Positions 10,372 to 21,772 of a stretch of 64,000 bases of DNA are shown here, in pieces. The first letter of the stretch is position 1; each line of letters begins with the position of its first letter. Location of the stretch: the NCBI GenBank assembly GCA_022316685.1, contig JAKJHU010000379.1, positions 62,001 to 126,000 of the forward strand, read 5' to 3'. The translations under genes were made by a program, and so were the position numbers. The DNA is from Progne subis subis (lineage: Eukaryota > Chordata > Aves > Passeriformes > Hirundinidae). The notes under the pieces are model-generated. The model was not told the DNA's origin. It was given only the letters and a program-made list of their open reading frames with translations, and searched no databases.

Positions 10372-11455
10372 CTAGGCCGAGAAGTCGCCGCGGTGCCGGA
10401 CGTGCTCATCGGTGACCGCCAGGTACGTGGCTCTCATGCTCGGGGAGTACTGGGGGGGCAAAGGGGGGGGTCAGCACCCCAAAACACCCCACCCCGCCCC
10501 TGCGCTGCCCCCTGGATCCTTCCCGTGCGGATTAATCCCAGATTCATCCCGAATTCATCTGCCCGGTGGGCATGGAAAGGTGGCGGAACCCTGGGTGCCG
10601 AGAATTTTAGACGATTTCAAAGATAAATGCAACAGAAAGGGTCGGACCCCGCTCTCAGCCTCTCTGAGGGCTGGGGGAGGCAAGACCCGGCCCCCCAAAA
10701 GCTAAGAAGACCCCTCAAGCCCGTCCAGCTCTGCTTCATCCTTTTCCAGGTTCATCCTCTACCTTCCCAGCTTCATCCCAGCAGCAAATCCATCCCAAAG
10801 CTGCCCGTGGGGGTGTGTCTGTGGGACAGCAGCCAGCCCAAGCCTCCAGCCCCCCCTCAGGATCACATTCCTCCAGGATTTCACAGCAGGGAGGATCACC
10901 CCAGCCAGGCATTAAGGAAGATTATTCCGAGTTTGTTATTCTGGACTCAGAAAGTCTTTCCTCAGGGATCTGAATCCTGGGTAAATTGGACTATTCAGGG
11001 CTGGGAGAAGCGCTCCAATTAATCCCCCCACTCGTGTCCATCCCCCCCCGGGAGAAGGCTCATGCCAGCTGCCAGGTCTGTGAGATGGGATCCAAAAAAT
11101 CATCCCTGGAGGAGAGGGATGCAGCATTCCTGCCACGGCAGCATTCCTGCGGCCGTATCCTGACCGGGAGGGGCTTCACAGCTCCAGGGATGGAGACAGG
11201 GACCAGCATCCCAACATGCAGGAGCCGAAAATCCTCCTGGAATGTGCCTGGGCACAAAACGTGGCCCTTCGTCCCCCCTCCCTGAGCTCTCTGCATCCCA
11301 AAAGCCAAGCAGGAAAAAGGGGATGGAGGGAGGCGTGGAAGGGCGAGGAGGAGGGGACCCCCGGGATAAGGGGGGAGAAGGAAGTGGCTGAACTTACTCT
11401 TGATGGGCAACTTAGCTCCAAAATAATGGATGCAAAAAAAATTAAAAGAAATCAC

Positions 11456-11502
<47 letters not shown>

Positions 11503-14500
11503 CAAGGAATAAAAAATAAAGCAGCAATACCAAACAGGGCAGGATTAACGAGCAGGGAAATGGGAACGTGAAGGGAGGGGAGCGTCCTCCGTGAGCCAGG
11601 ATGGAGAGGAAACACAGGGAAGGGAGGGAGGGGAGGGTTATTTTGGTGCCCCCTCCCCGAGGGTGGCCAGGAATTGGGTTAGAGCCAGGCAGAGGGACCG
11701 GGATCTCCCGACCCCGTCCCACCCCAGCTCTCGGTGACTGCCCAAGGTGACCCCTCCTGGGACGTCACCAGGCTTCGGCCTCGCTCTCCCGTCGTACCGT
11801 GGGGGGAGGAGAGCCTCTGCCGATGAGGGGCACGTTCTCGTAGCGGGGGTTCCCTCCGAAGAGCACGGCCTGGTTCCTGGGGGGCACAGCGAGACCCCCG
11901 TCACCCCCTGCCCCCGCACTGCTCCCTCCCCGCGGCGGGGGCTCATGGGGGGGGTCTCACATGTACTCGGAGACGGGGGCGTTGGACACGGTCTGTGCCG
12001 GGGGGTGGAGGCTGCTCTGGCTGCCCAGGCTGCTGCTGTAGCTGCAGAAGCTGCGCAGCTGCCCCCGGGGCGGGCGGTGCGCGGCCATGCGCCGGGCCTG
12101 GGGGTTGAAGGGATCCTCTTCGTCCATGTCATCGTAGTCCCGGTCCCTGTGGGGAACGAGGCGCCGGCGCTCATGCCACGGCTCCCAAAGGTGGTGGTGG
12201 TGGGGGCTCCGTGGTCGGGGTGAGGGCGGGGGGCCGGGGCGGGGGTCTCGGGGCACACCTACCGCCCGGCCAGCCGCTTCCAGGCGCGCGGCGCCGCGCA
12301 GATCACCGTGGAGAAGGCGGCAGCCGCCAGCAGGGAGAAGAGCCCCAGGTAGAGCAGCCCCTCCACGCCGTCGTAGCAGATCCCGATGAGGCCGTCCAGG
12401 TAATCCTGGTGGGACACGGGCACGGAGGGCGGCGCTGGTGGCACTGCAGGGGCACCCCGGAGCTGGTCCCCAGTCAGCCCCCTCCTCACCTTGTGCAGCC
12501 CCCGGCAGTCCAGCAGGGCCGTCAGCTGGTGCAGGCTGGTCTCTGAGGAGTTGAGGAGCTGCTGCACTCCCAGCAGGTCTTTCTGCAGGAAAAGGGGGGT
12601 CAGGTGGCGCTTTGGGGCAGAAGGAGGGATGGGGATCCCCTGCTCCCCCCCTCCTGTACCTCAGCTGTTGGGAAGAGGGGCAGTGCATACTGCATGAGCC
12701 CCTGGATCTGGATCTGCATGGTGGTCAGCGAGCGCTGGAACACGGTGAGAGCCTGCAGGGGCGAGGGGGGAACAGTCAGAGCCCCCCCCAGCCCCAGGCA
12801 GCACCAGGGGCGCTGCCCACCCCCCTGTACCTGCTGGAAGGGGCTGCTCAGGCTCTGGTCACAGTACAGGTAATAACGAACCACCTCTGCAGAGAGAACG
12901 GGAGCATCAGCAGGAGCAACCCGGGGCACAGGGGCAGTGGGGGGCACCGGATCTCCAGGTGGGTTTTGGGGTCCCTGCCCGCGCTCCGCCTCACAGCCAG
13001 CCCGCACCTGCGCTGATCTCGTCGTCCGTCTGGTTCAGGATGAACTTGTCCGGGGCCACGCAGAAGTCGCTGGTGCCCTGTGGGGACAGAGGGACGTCAC
13101 TGATGCCCAAAACGCCCGGCACGGCCCCAGCCAGCCCTCCCCTCCCCTCCCGCCCCACTCACCACCGCGGCCGCTGTGTCCACGGCCATGGAGGCCCAGC
13201 TGAGGACCAGCATGAGCAGCCCACAGCACAGCATCCTGCGGGGAGAGCACGAGTGGGGAGCACGGCCGGGGCTCCCCGTGAGCACCACGAGCCCGTCCCT
13301 GCGGTACTCACATGACCAGGAGGCAGCGGGAGTGCTTGGCCAGCCCCAGGCAGGCCAGCAGGCAGACGGTGAGGACGAGGATGAAGAAGAGCAGGTAAGC
13401 CAACCAGCTGGGGGCAGAGGAAGGCTCTGTCACACGCGGCCGCCTCCCCAGCCCCGGCAGGACGTGCCCAGGAACACTGGAGCTCACCGGTAATACTCGA
13501 CATAGGCAACCTGTCCCGACAGCTGGGTGAGGTCAGCGCTGACGCCGCGCCAGGCCGGCAGCCCCTGGAGCTGCAGGACGATGCTGCCAGCCAGCTGCTG
13601 AGTGAACTTGAGGGTCTGCACGTAATCCCCCCGCGAGGCCAGGAGCTCGTTCAGCCGCGCCAGGTGCCGCTCCAGCCCTCCCTGCATCTGCAGCGTGGTG
13701 CTGTCCACCTGTGGCCAGAGGGATGGTCAGTCCCGGGGATGGTCAGTCCCGGGGATGGTCAGTCCCCGGGATGGTCAGTCCACAGGATGGTCAGTCCCTG
13801 GGATGGTAAGTCCCTAGGATGGTCAGCAGAGCCATGTGCCCCGTCCCTGGAATGCTCTTCCTCCAGGAGAGCAGCCCCAGCCCGACCCACTGTGCCTTCA
13901 GAACAGCCCTGCCGTGGCCCCGGCCCGGCCACAAAGGTCCCATTCTGTGGGGTGACGTCACCCTCCCGCGCTGGGCACAGCGCAGCCGCCACGGAGCAGC
14001 CGGACGTTCCTCCCTGGTGCTTTAACCAAACCCAAAACTGGGGATTGATGCACCCTGTGGGCCCTCCCTACCAGGGAGTCAATGCCAGTGAGGGTCTGGT
14101 TGGCGTGGTCCAGGGCATAGAGCAGCTGGAAAACCCCGTCGTTGGTCTCGCTGTTCCCGTAGAAGCCGATGCCAACGGCGGCGCTGCGGGCAGAGAGGGG
14201 ACCCTGATGAGAGGGGAGGGACACGCTCACCCTGCGACACCGGCTGGACAGGGGACACTCCCCGGAGCGCCCTGCTTTTGGGGGACAGCCCACCAATGGC
14301 AGGGCACAGACAAAGAGTGGGACAGGGACAGCACCACGATGGGATCCTGCTCCTGCTGGTGACAGGGGCCTGGGGACAGCAGGAGCTGCTCCGTGGGCAC
14401 GGTGGGTTGGAAGCTTCTCCTGCCAAACCCTGAGAGACTGAGGGCGGAGGGGCTGGGCCAAGCAGATTAGGGGAATCCGCTGGAAGCGCCGCAGCTCCCG

Positions 14501-16235
14501 ATGAAACCTTTGGCTGGGAGCTGAAGCAGCTGCAGGCCCCGTGGTGAGCTCCCTGCAGAGCTCCCCACGGAGCTGGGATGGAGCTCGGAGCTGGCTCCGA
14601 GGACAGAGGTGCCCATGGCCGTGTCCTGGCTGGCCACGTGGCCGGCGCACCCGGTGCTCGCCAAACCCTGGTACAACCGACAGACACCAGCCACCGTTAG
14701 CCCTTGGATGGCCACCAACAGGCTGCTGGGGGGGTTCAAAGCCTCCGGGAGCTGCAGAGCAGCCCCCTGCCGTGGTGCGGGGGCTGGGGGCAGCTCGCTG
14801 AGCTCATTAGTGCCGTTCCCCTGTCTCCCTGCTTCCCTGCTCCGTGCGAGGCTCTCGCAGGCAGCCATCTCGCTCCGCCCCGCCAAAGCAGCAGCCCCTT
14901 TGTCTGGAGCGAGGGTCGTGGCCAGGCAGCCAAAGCGGCCCGTGGCCCACCCTGCTCCCCCCAGGCCAGCAATGCCGGGGGACACTCGGGATGGCTGCTC
15001 TGGGGGTCTCCTCCCAGCCACGGCTGCCCCGAACCGAGGTGGGCTTGGAAAGCGGCGCCGGGTGAAGAAGCCGTGTCTAATTGTTGTGGCTGCAATTAAG
15101 GTTGGGCACGAGGGATCTGCCAGCTGGGTCACGCTGCCACCCGCCATCTGCTCTGGACAGGGATTAGCGACCAGCCACGCTCCCGCCCGGGATTAGCCGG
15201 GAAGGCGGCACAGCCGTGACGGGGATGGGGACGGGGCCGGCCCGCAGCTGGTCCCTGGGGCTGCCCCAGCAGCTGCACGGGAGGAGGCAGAGATGGAGCA
15301 CATTTAATTGCACAGATCTAATTAAAGCGACTCGCGGCTGCAGCGCAGAGTCCCCTCGGTGACGGGGGGGACAGCAGCAGGTCCTTGTCCCCGTCCTCAC
15401 CAGCAGATGAGCCCGGCGGTGACGGCCATCCAGGTGACACAACACGAGTGGGGCCGCTTGCTCTCGGGGTCCTGGTCCCTCTTGCAGCAGCACAGGCAGA
15501 TTAGGTACACGGTGAGGAAGAGGAGGTTGAGGCCGAGGCACACGGCGGCCACCAAGCCCAGGAAAAGCAGCGACTGCGAGGAGAGAGGGGACAGTCAGCA
15601 GCCGTGCCCGTGACCCGTGGTGTGTCCGGGATGCGGCCGCGTTCAGCGCCCCACGGGACCGTCACGTGGGGAAGGGGAAGTGTCCCGGTCCCCGTCCCCA
15701 TCCCCGTCCCCATTCCCCGCAGAGCCCCCAAGCCGCGGCGGCCGAGCCGGGGCTGCAGCCGCCCCTTTCGCCGATGCTGGGGCACCGGGACGCCGGCGCT
15801 GTCCCCCCTCCCCGTTTAGGGGCGACGGCGGGCCGTGCCCCGGGATGCCGCGGCGGGTCCGGGAGCGCGGGGCAGGGCTCAGCAGGACCGAAGGGAGCGG
15901 CGGGGCCGGGAGGGGAGCGGCGGGGCCGGGGGGTGCCGGTGCCGGCCGACCCGGGGCGGGGGGGGCCGGGCGATGAAAGGCGCTTTGTGCTCCGTGAGAT
16001 CAGAGCCGGCACCGGGCTCCGCCGGGGAGCGGCGCGGGGGGCGCAGGGCGAGCGGGGCCCGGCGCGGGGAGGGCGCGGGGGGCGCGGGGGGGTCCCGGGC
16101 CGGTACCTGCTGGTAGTCGGGGTCCTGCGGGCGGAAGGTGCCGGGCACGGGCTGCAGGCTCGGCCCGCGGTGCGGGAGCCCGTGCAGCCAGGCCGCCCAC
16201 CATGGCGCCAGGTAATCGGCGCGGGCGGGCCCCAT
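10372..16235 (-). CDS. TTYH2: Protein tweety homolog 2
   Basis: Fourteen coding exons (minus, 5' to 3'): 16107-16235, 15401-15573, 14072-14183, 13488-13708, 13312-13407, 13163-13235, 13008-13077, 12831-12886, 12660-12752, 12490-12582, 12263-12405, 11961-12146, 11798-11876, 10372-10449. All are GT-AG and in phase, giving 533 aa (human 534). It begins MGPARADYLAPWWAAWLHGL. Likely membrane helices lie at about 44-73, 90-112, 213-235, 245-268 and 389-410. An RGD at 164-166 sits in the second extracellular region, and N-glycosylation sequons include NQT and NSS. The C-terminal tail ends GSPPPT/YSPSMRATYL, giving a PPTY motif at 506-509, the NEDD4-2 ligase-binding type reported for TTYH2. Tweety proteins were described as volume- or calcium-regulated anion channels; recent structures show no clear pore and suggest lipid handling. 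TTYH2 lies between RPL38 and DNAI2 on the same strand, as in human. Confidence 0.97.
11459..11500. repeat. Poly(A) tract (about 42 bp) in last TTYH2 intron
   Basis: A nearly pure adenine run on the plus strand, preceded by A-rich DNA and followed by gacaaggaataaaaaataaa. It lies between the last two coding exons. No element body with target duplication could be identified. Confidence 0.9.
13721..13828. repeat. 16-bp minisatellite in TTYH2 intron
   Basis: Six to seven tandem copies of a 16-base unit (gatggtcagtcccggg and variants) in the intron 5' of the exon at 13488-13708. Confidence 0.92.
14530..15350. other. TTYH2 intron with two homeodomain-type AT patches
   Basis: This roughly 1.2 kb intron holds no exon. 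Two short AT patches stand out in GC-rich DNA: about 15073-15105 (tctaattgttgtggctgcaa and onward) and about 15299-15330 (tttaattgcacagatctaat and onward), each with TAATT cores. They could be intronic regulatory elements, but there is no direct evidence. Confidence 0.3.
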
Positions 16236-16420
16236 GGCGGGCCGGGGTCGCGGCGCTGCCGGGCGGGGGGCGGCGGTGCCGCCACGCCGCGGGCTCTGCC
16301 CGCCCGGCCCCGGAGCCTCCCACCGGCACCGCCCCCGGGCCCGCCCCGCGCACCGCCCCCGCCCGCCGGGCCGCTCGCAGGGAGGGACAGCGCCCGGCCT
16401 CAGCGGGACACCGCAGCCCG
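15600..16420 (-). promoter_or_regulatory. TTYH2: TTYH2 CpG-island promoter and first exon
   Basis: Very high GC and dense CpG from the first intron through the start codon (16233-16235) to about 16,400. Upstream are multiple GC boxes of Sp1/KLF type (for example ccgcccccgcccgccggg around 16,355). There is no TATA box, as expected for a CpG-island promoter. The 29-bp minisatellite begins within about 170 bases of the ATG. Confidence 0.65.
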
Positions 16421-17207
16421 GAGCTCCTGCAGCGGGACACTGCACCCCAGAGCTCCCGCCGTGGGACACTGCAACCCAGAGCTCCTGCCGTGGGACACCA
16501 AACCCCAGAGCTCCAGCCGTGGGACACCGAGCCCCAGAGCTCCTGCCGTGGGACACCAAACCCCAGAGCTCCAGCCGTGGGACACCGAGCCCCAGAGCTC
16601 CTGCAGCGGGACACCGCACCCCAGAGCTCCTGCAGCGGGACACTGCACCCCAGAGCTCCCGCCGTGGGACACTGCACCCCAGAGCTCCCGCCGTGGGACA
16701 CTGCAACCCAGAGCTCCCGCCGTGGGACACCAAACCCCAGAGCTCCAGCCGTGGGACACCAAACCCCAGAGCTCCAGCCGTGGGACACCGAGCCCCAGAG
16801 CTCCAGCCGTGGGACACCAAACCCCAGAGCTCCCGCCGTGGGACACCAAACCCCAGAGCTCCTGCCGTGGGACACTGCACCCCAGAGCTCCTGCCATGGG
16901 ACACCGAAACCCAAAGCTCCTGCCGTGGGACACTGCACCCCAGAGCTCCTGCCATGGGACACCGAAACCCAAAGCTCCTGCCGTGGGGACACCGCACCCC
17001 GGAGTTCCTGCCGTGGGACACCGAAACCCAAAGCTCCTGCTGTGGGACACTGCACCCCAAAGCTCCTGCAGCGGGGACACTGCACCCCAGAGCTCCCACT
17101 GTAGGGACACCAAACCCCAAAGTTCCTGCCGTAAGGACACTGCACCCCGGAGTTCCCGCCGTGGGGACACCGTACCCCTCAGCCCCTGCTGTTGAGGACA
17201 CCGCGCA
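16399..17207. repeat. 29-bp minisatellite upstream of TTYH2
   Basis: About 27 tandem copies of a 29-base unit built around 'cccagagctcctgccgtggg' plus 'acaccaaa' or 'acactgca'. Copies differ mainly by CpG-type transitions and swaps between the two variant ends. AGCTC recurs at 16451, 16480 and 16509, fixing the period. Because 29 is not a multiple of 3 and the unit lacks stops, long open frames appear in several frames on both strands. The array lies between the TTYH2 start and the RPL38 poly(A) site. Confidence 0.96.
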
Positions 17208-17425
17208 ATGGACGCGCTGGTGGCCCTGTGTGCCAGCCCCAGGTGCTGTCCCCAGCTGTCACCCCAGGGCCACCCATGAGCAAGGCGGCCCAGAGGGACC
17301 AGAACCAGCCCCTGGGCCCCTTTGCTGGGAGCAACACCAGCCCCAGGACCCCCAGAGCAGCTCCGAGAGGCCTGGAGCGCCTCCAGGGGCAAGAATAGCG
17401 AGTCACAAAACATCGGGAACAGTTT

Positions 17426-17435
17426 TTTATTTATT
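17426..17435 (-). terminator. RPL38: RPL38 poly(A) signals (two overlapping AATAAA)
   Basis: Plus-strand TTTATTTATT reads as two overlapping AATAAA hexamers on minus, about 45 bases after the RPL38 stop at 17479-17481. This fits the very short 3' UTR of ribosomal protein genes. Confidence 0.85.
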
Positions 17436-17478
17436 TTAACAAACAAAGAGAATCCAGTGGGTACCAGCTGATCCTGGC

Positions 17479-18674
<1,196 letters not shown>

Positions 18675-18689
18675 GGTTCCAGCCTGGCT

Positions 18690-19060
18690 TCGGTAGCTCC
18701 AACCTACGACATAAACGAGCCAAGATGGTGTCAGCGCAGCCCCCCGCCCATCGCCTCCACCGCCCCCCGCCCGCCATCGGGTCCCTCCCGCGCCCCCTCC
18801 TCCCCCCGGCCCGCCCCGGGGCCGCCCGTTGCCGCGAGGCCGCGGATGGCGGCGGATCCCCCCGGGCCCCCCCTGCCGGGTCCCCCCGGCCGCCATCGCT
18901 CACCCGCAGCCGCTGCGCAGAAACCGGAAATGAGAGCGGCACTTCCGCATCCGGGGCTTTATTTCCTACGGCGGGGGCGGCGGACAAAAAGCGCCCGTTC
19001 GCGATGGCGGCCGCGGCACCTGCCGTGGGGCGGCGGGGGCTCAGCCCGCAGTGCGGGCCG
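18690..19060 (-). promoter_or_regulatory. RPL38: RPL38 CpG-island promoter
   Basis: Dense CpG block upstream of RPL38 with features of ribosomal protein promoters. There are ETS/GABP-type sites ccggaaat near 18,924 and cacttccg near 18,940-18,947, and a YY1-like aagatggtg near 18,722-18,730. A short GC-rich candidate 5' exon ends at a GTGAGC donor near 18,903. A pyrimidine-started transcription start (TOP) is expected but I could not fix its position. Confidence 0.6.
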
Positions 19061-19291
19061 CGGAGGCTCGGCGGGGATTTGGGACACCTCCAGCCTTCCA
19101 GAGCCAGCCGGGAACGGCGAGCACGAACTGCTTGCGGTTTCCCGAGCCTCAGAATCTCTCGGGGAGATGATTCGTCTAAGATTCGGTCTCAGCCCTGCTC
19201 TAGGGGACCCCGGGAGGTGCTGGGGCTCGATGGCCCGGGTAGCGCTGTAATGGACCTATTTTACCACAAGAGAGAGCTTCAGCCCCGCTGA
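19002..19291 (+). other. Divergent open frame from the RPL38 CpG island
   Basis: A 95-codon ATG-started frame (MAAAAPAVGRRGLSPQCGPR) reads away from RPL38 out of its promoter. It has no recognised domain and lies in CpG-island DNA, where chance open frames are common. It could be part of a divergent promoter transcript, but coding status is doubtful. Confidence 0.2.
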
Positions 19292-19599
19292 AAACCCCGA
19301 AGCCGTACAAACCCCCCCCCAAAAACCCCGGGCGGAATCCTTGGGGATGGGAGGCGAGGGTTGGAATGCCACTGTCCATCCCGTCACTGTCCCCATCGCC
19401 ATCCTGCCAAGCCCCGTGGGGCTGGGCCGGCTTTTGGGGGTGCTGGGATGCTCCCGAGGGGTGCTGGATGGGCTCACAATCCTCCCAGCAGCTCCCAGTA
19501 TCACCCCAAGCCCAGTTGCTGGGGTGAAACCCGCAGCTGCCAGCCCAGGTCTCCCGCCCGGGAGATGATTTTGGGGTGGGACCCTTCTCCCTCTCCGCC

Positions 19600-19835
19600 A
19601 AACGAGCTTTTTTTTAATTGTTTGATTTACTTATCTCCTCTCTGATGGGCTGATCTACTCCGCTGCCTTTTAATTGCTCCCAAACCCGAGCGGTTTTTCA
19701 TGTTTTAAGAAACGCTGAATGGTGTAATTAAACCCCTGGCAGCGTAAATCAGCGGCGCAGGAGGACGACAGCCCCGAATTAAAGCTTTTGGCATAACAAT
19801 AAAATTAAACCGGCATGAAAAGTGCCCGTTTTGGC
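19600..19835. promoter_or_regulatory. Candidate conserved non-coding element 1
   Basis: A sharply AT-richer block with cores ttttaattg, gtgtaattaaacc, cgaattaaagc and aaaattaaacc next to GC-rich DNA, and no open frame. The composition and clustered TAATT motifs resemble homeodomain-bound enhancers. Conservation cannot be tested here. Confidence 0.4.
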
Positions 19836-19910
19836 ACCAGCGCTGAATGCTGATGCCGAGGGGGGGCTGAGGAGGCACCAGGCACCCCAAAACACCACCC
19901 CGGGTTTTTG

Positions 19911-20117
19911 TGGGATCGTGGAACGATTCGGGTTGGGTGGGACCTTAAGGTTCACCCAGTCCCCCTCCCTGCCACATCCCTGGAAGTGTCCAAGGCCGGG
20001 TTGGAGGTTTTGGAGCAGCCTGGGGTGGTGAAGGGGGTCCCAGGCCTGGCAGGGGGTGGGGTGGGATGGGTTTAGGGTCTCTGCCAACCCAAACCATCCC
20101 ACGGCTCCGTGATCCTT
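19911..20117. mobile_element. Composite CR1: two 3' ends in inverted orientation
   Basis: The left half is antisense CR1 (gattcgggttgggtgggacc, then ttcacccagtccc) and the right half is sense CR1 (tccctggaagtgtccaaggc, then ccaacccaaaccatccc). Together they form an imperfect inverted repeat of about 200 bp. Confidence 0.75.
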
Positions 20118-20374
20118 TCCTTTGTGTCATCGATGAAGAGATGAAATAACAGCGAGGACCCCGAGGGTCACTGCTGCTCCAGCAGGGCTCCGAGCCATTC
20201 CCCTCTGGATGGGGCATTCCAAAAAATTCCTCATCTGTCCGTAATCCACCCATTTGTGACCCAAATGGGGTCGGCCTCGCCACGGGAGCAGGGGAAGGGG
20301 CTGGCTGTGGGGCTGGGGGTGCCTGTCCCCCCTCCCCCTGCACCCCCGGAGCAGCGTCATTCCCACCCTTCCCA

Positions 20375-20565
20375 GGGAAAGGAATCACTTTTCCTCTATT
20401 AATGATATTTAAAGCCGAGTGGGTGCCTAAATCAACAAAAATAATTCATGAGAGTCATTAGCTCCTCAAAGTCAGCCTCTTTTTTTTTTTTCTTTTTTTT
20501 TAATTTTTATTTTTTTTACGACCGATTTTAAATTAAGAAAAAAAGAAATTAGAAAAAAAAAATCC
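20375..20565. other. AT-rich block and T/A homopolymer runs
   Basis: The first part (about 20,390-20,465) is an AT-rich unique sequence with ctattaatgatatttaaagc and aaaataattcatgag, enhancer-like. It runs into T13 and T9 runs and A-rich DNA at 20,479-20,562. No gene is seen. Confidence 0.5.
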
Positions 20566-20569
20566 CAAC

Positions 20570-21285
20570 CCCAAACCCCACCACGTTCGGAATCTGCAGC
20601 TTTTCCAAGACATCAAATGCGTTTCCTGCCGCCTCCCCCCGGCCCGGCTCCTCTGCCGCCGGAGGAAATTCAATTAACGGCCTTAATTCACCCTCCGACT
20701 GCCGGTTTTAGATTAAAAAAAAAATAAAATCCTTCAGATTCTGCTCGGGAAGCGCCGTGAATGTATCAAGGGGGGGGTTGAACCTCGTGGTTTGGGGGTG
20801 CTGTGAATCCCCTTGGTGTGGGGTGTGGTGGACAGGTCAGTGAGGAACCTCTTCCTCCCTCCTCCTCCTCCTCCTCTTCTCCAGCAGCTCCAAAGGCTCT
20901 GGGAGCTGTGAGTCCATGGAGGAAAAACGAGATCCCAAATCCACACCGAGGCATCCCATCTTCCCGGCACCTCCCTGCCAGGACCTGCGGGTGCCTCCTG
21001 TCACCTTGGGGACCTCGGGGACCCCGCGGGGACAGGCAGGGAGTTGACCCGGTCCCCCGGTGATGGGATGATATCTCCTTAGCAGTGTTGGCAGCGAATA
21101 ATAGGTAAAAAATAGAACAAAAAGAAAAAAAGAAGCTGACAGGGTTTTTATTTTTGTCACGGTTCTTCTCCATCCCTGGATCCCGCGGTGCACAGAGCCG
21201 GAGGTACCCGAGGGCTGCCCGTGGGTCAATTATCCGTAATTAACCAGGCCTTAATGGGGCTGCAAAGGAGGGCACCGGTGGGACA
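20570..21285. other. Intergenic DNA without recognisable gene
   Basis: GC-rich sequence with a short AT patch at 20,670-20,735 (caattaacggccttaattca, then A runs) and a CTC trinucleotide run at about 20,850-20,880. No supported gene. Confidence 0.5.
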
Positions 21286-21287
21286 GG

Positions 21288-21358
21288 GAGGGAAAGGGAA
21301 AGGAGGGGAAGGAGAGAAAGGAGGGGAAGGAGAGAAAGGAGGGGAAGGAGGGAAAGGC
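21288..21358. repeat. 18-bp purine minisatellite
   Basis: About four copies of an 18-base all-purine unit (aggaggggaaggagagaa), immediately before a CR1 fragment. Confidence 0.85.
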
Positions 21359-21477
21359 CAGGCTGGATGTGGTTTGGAGAATCCTGGGGCAGTGGGATGT
21401 GTCCCTGCCCACGGCGAGGGGTGGAACTGGGTGAGGTTTCAGGTCCTTCCGACCCAAAGCATTCCGTGGTCCTGCAG
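21352..21477 (+). mobile_element. CR1 LINE 3' fragment (sense)
   Basis: Matches the CR1 3' end in order: aggctggatg, a TGGGGCAGTGGGA-like block, gtgtccctgcccacggc, gtggaactgggtgag, and finally ccttccgacccaaagcattcc. No coding capacity remains. Confidence 0.85.
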
Positions 21478-21654
21478 CCACGCTCAGTGTCGGGGTGCCA
21501 CAGCGGGCTGCAGTGTGGGAGGTGTCCCTGACCTTGGGGACAGGGACAGGGACATCCCACGGGTGCTGAGCCCCAGTTCAGGCCTGAGAGGTGCCGGATG
21601 GAAATGAATCCAGAACTGGACCCAAGCTCCTGTGCCCCATCCTCTCCTTGTCCC

Positions 21655-21772
21655 CAGCCCAGGGCCCTTGGACGCCTCCAGGAATGGGGACTCCAACTCT
21701 CCCTGGGCAGCCCCCTCCGGTATCTGACGGCCCTTCCAGGCAGGAATTCCTCCTGAATTGTTCCCAATGCGT
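21655..21772 (-). mobile_element. CR1 LINE fragment (antisense)
   Basis: Plus strand reads cctccaggaatggggactcc, then ctccctgggcagcc and a 'cctgaattgttcccaat' tail, the reverse complement of an internal 3'-UTR part of CR1. It faces the sense copy at 21,352-21,477. Confidence 0.6.

Noticed and set aside
11459..11500. Poly(A) tail of a processed pseudogene or SINE
   Set aside because: No retroposed gene body or target-site duplication was seen on either side; the same holds for the poly(T) at 27,925-27,964 and poly(A) at 46,266-46,293.
15666..17439. Long plus- and minus-strand frames (up to 509 codons) over the TTYH2 upstream region
   Set aside because: They are open because the 29-bp minisatellite lacks stops in several frames and the flanking CpG island is stop-poor; the real TTYH2 first exon is on minus at 16,107-16,235.
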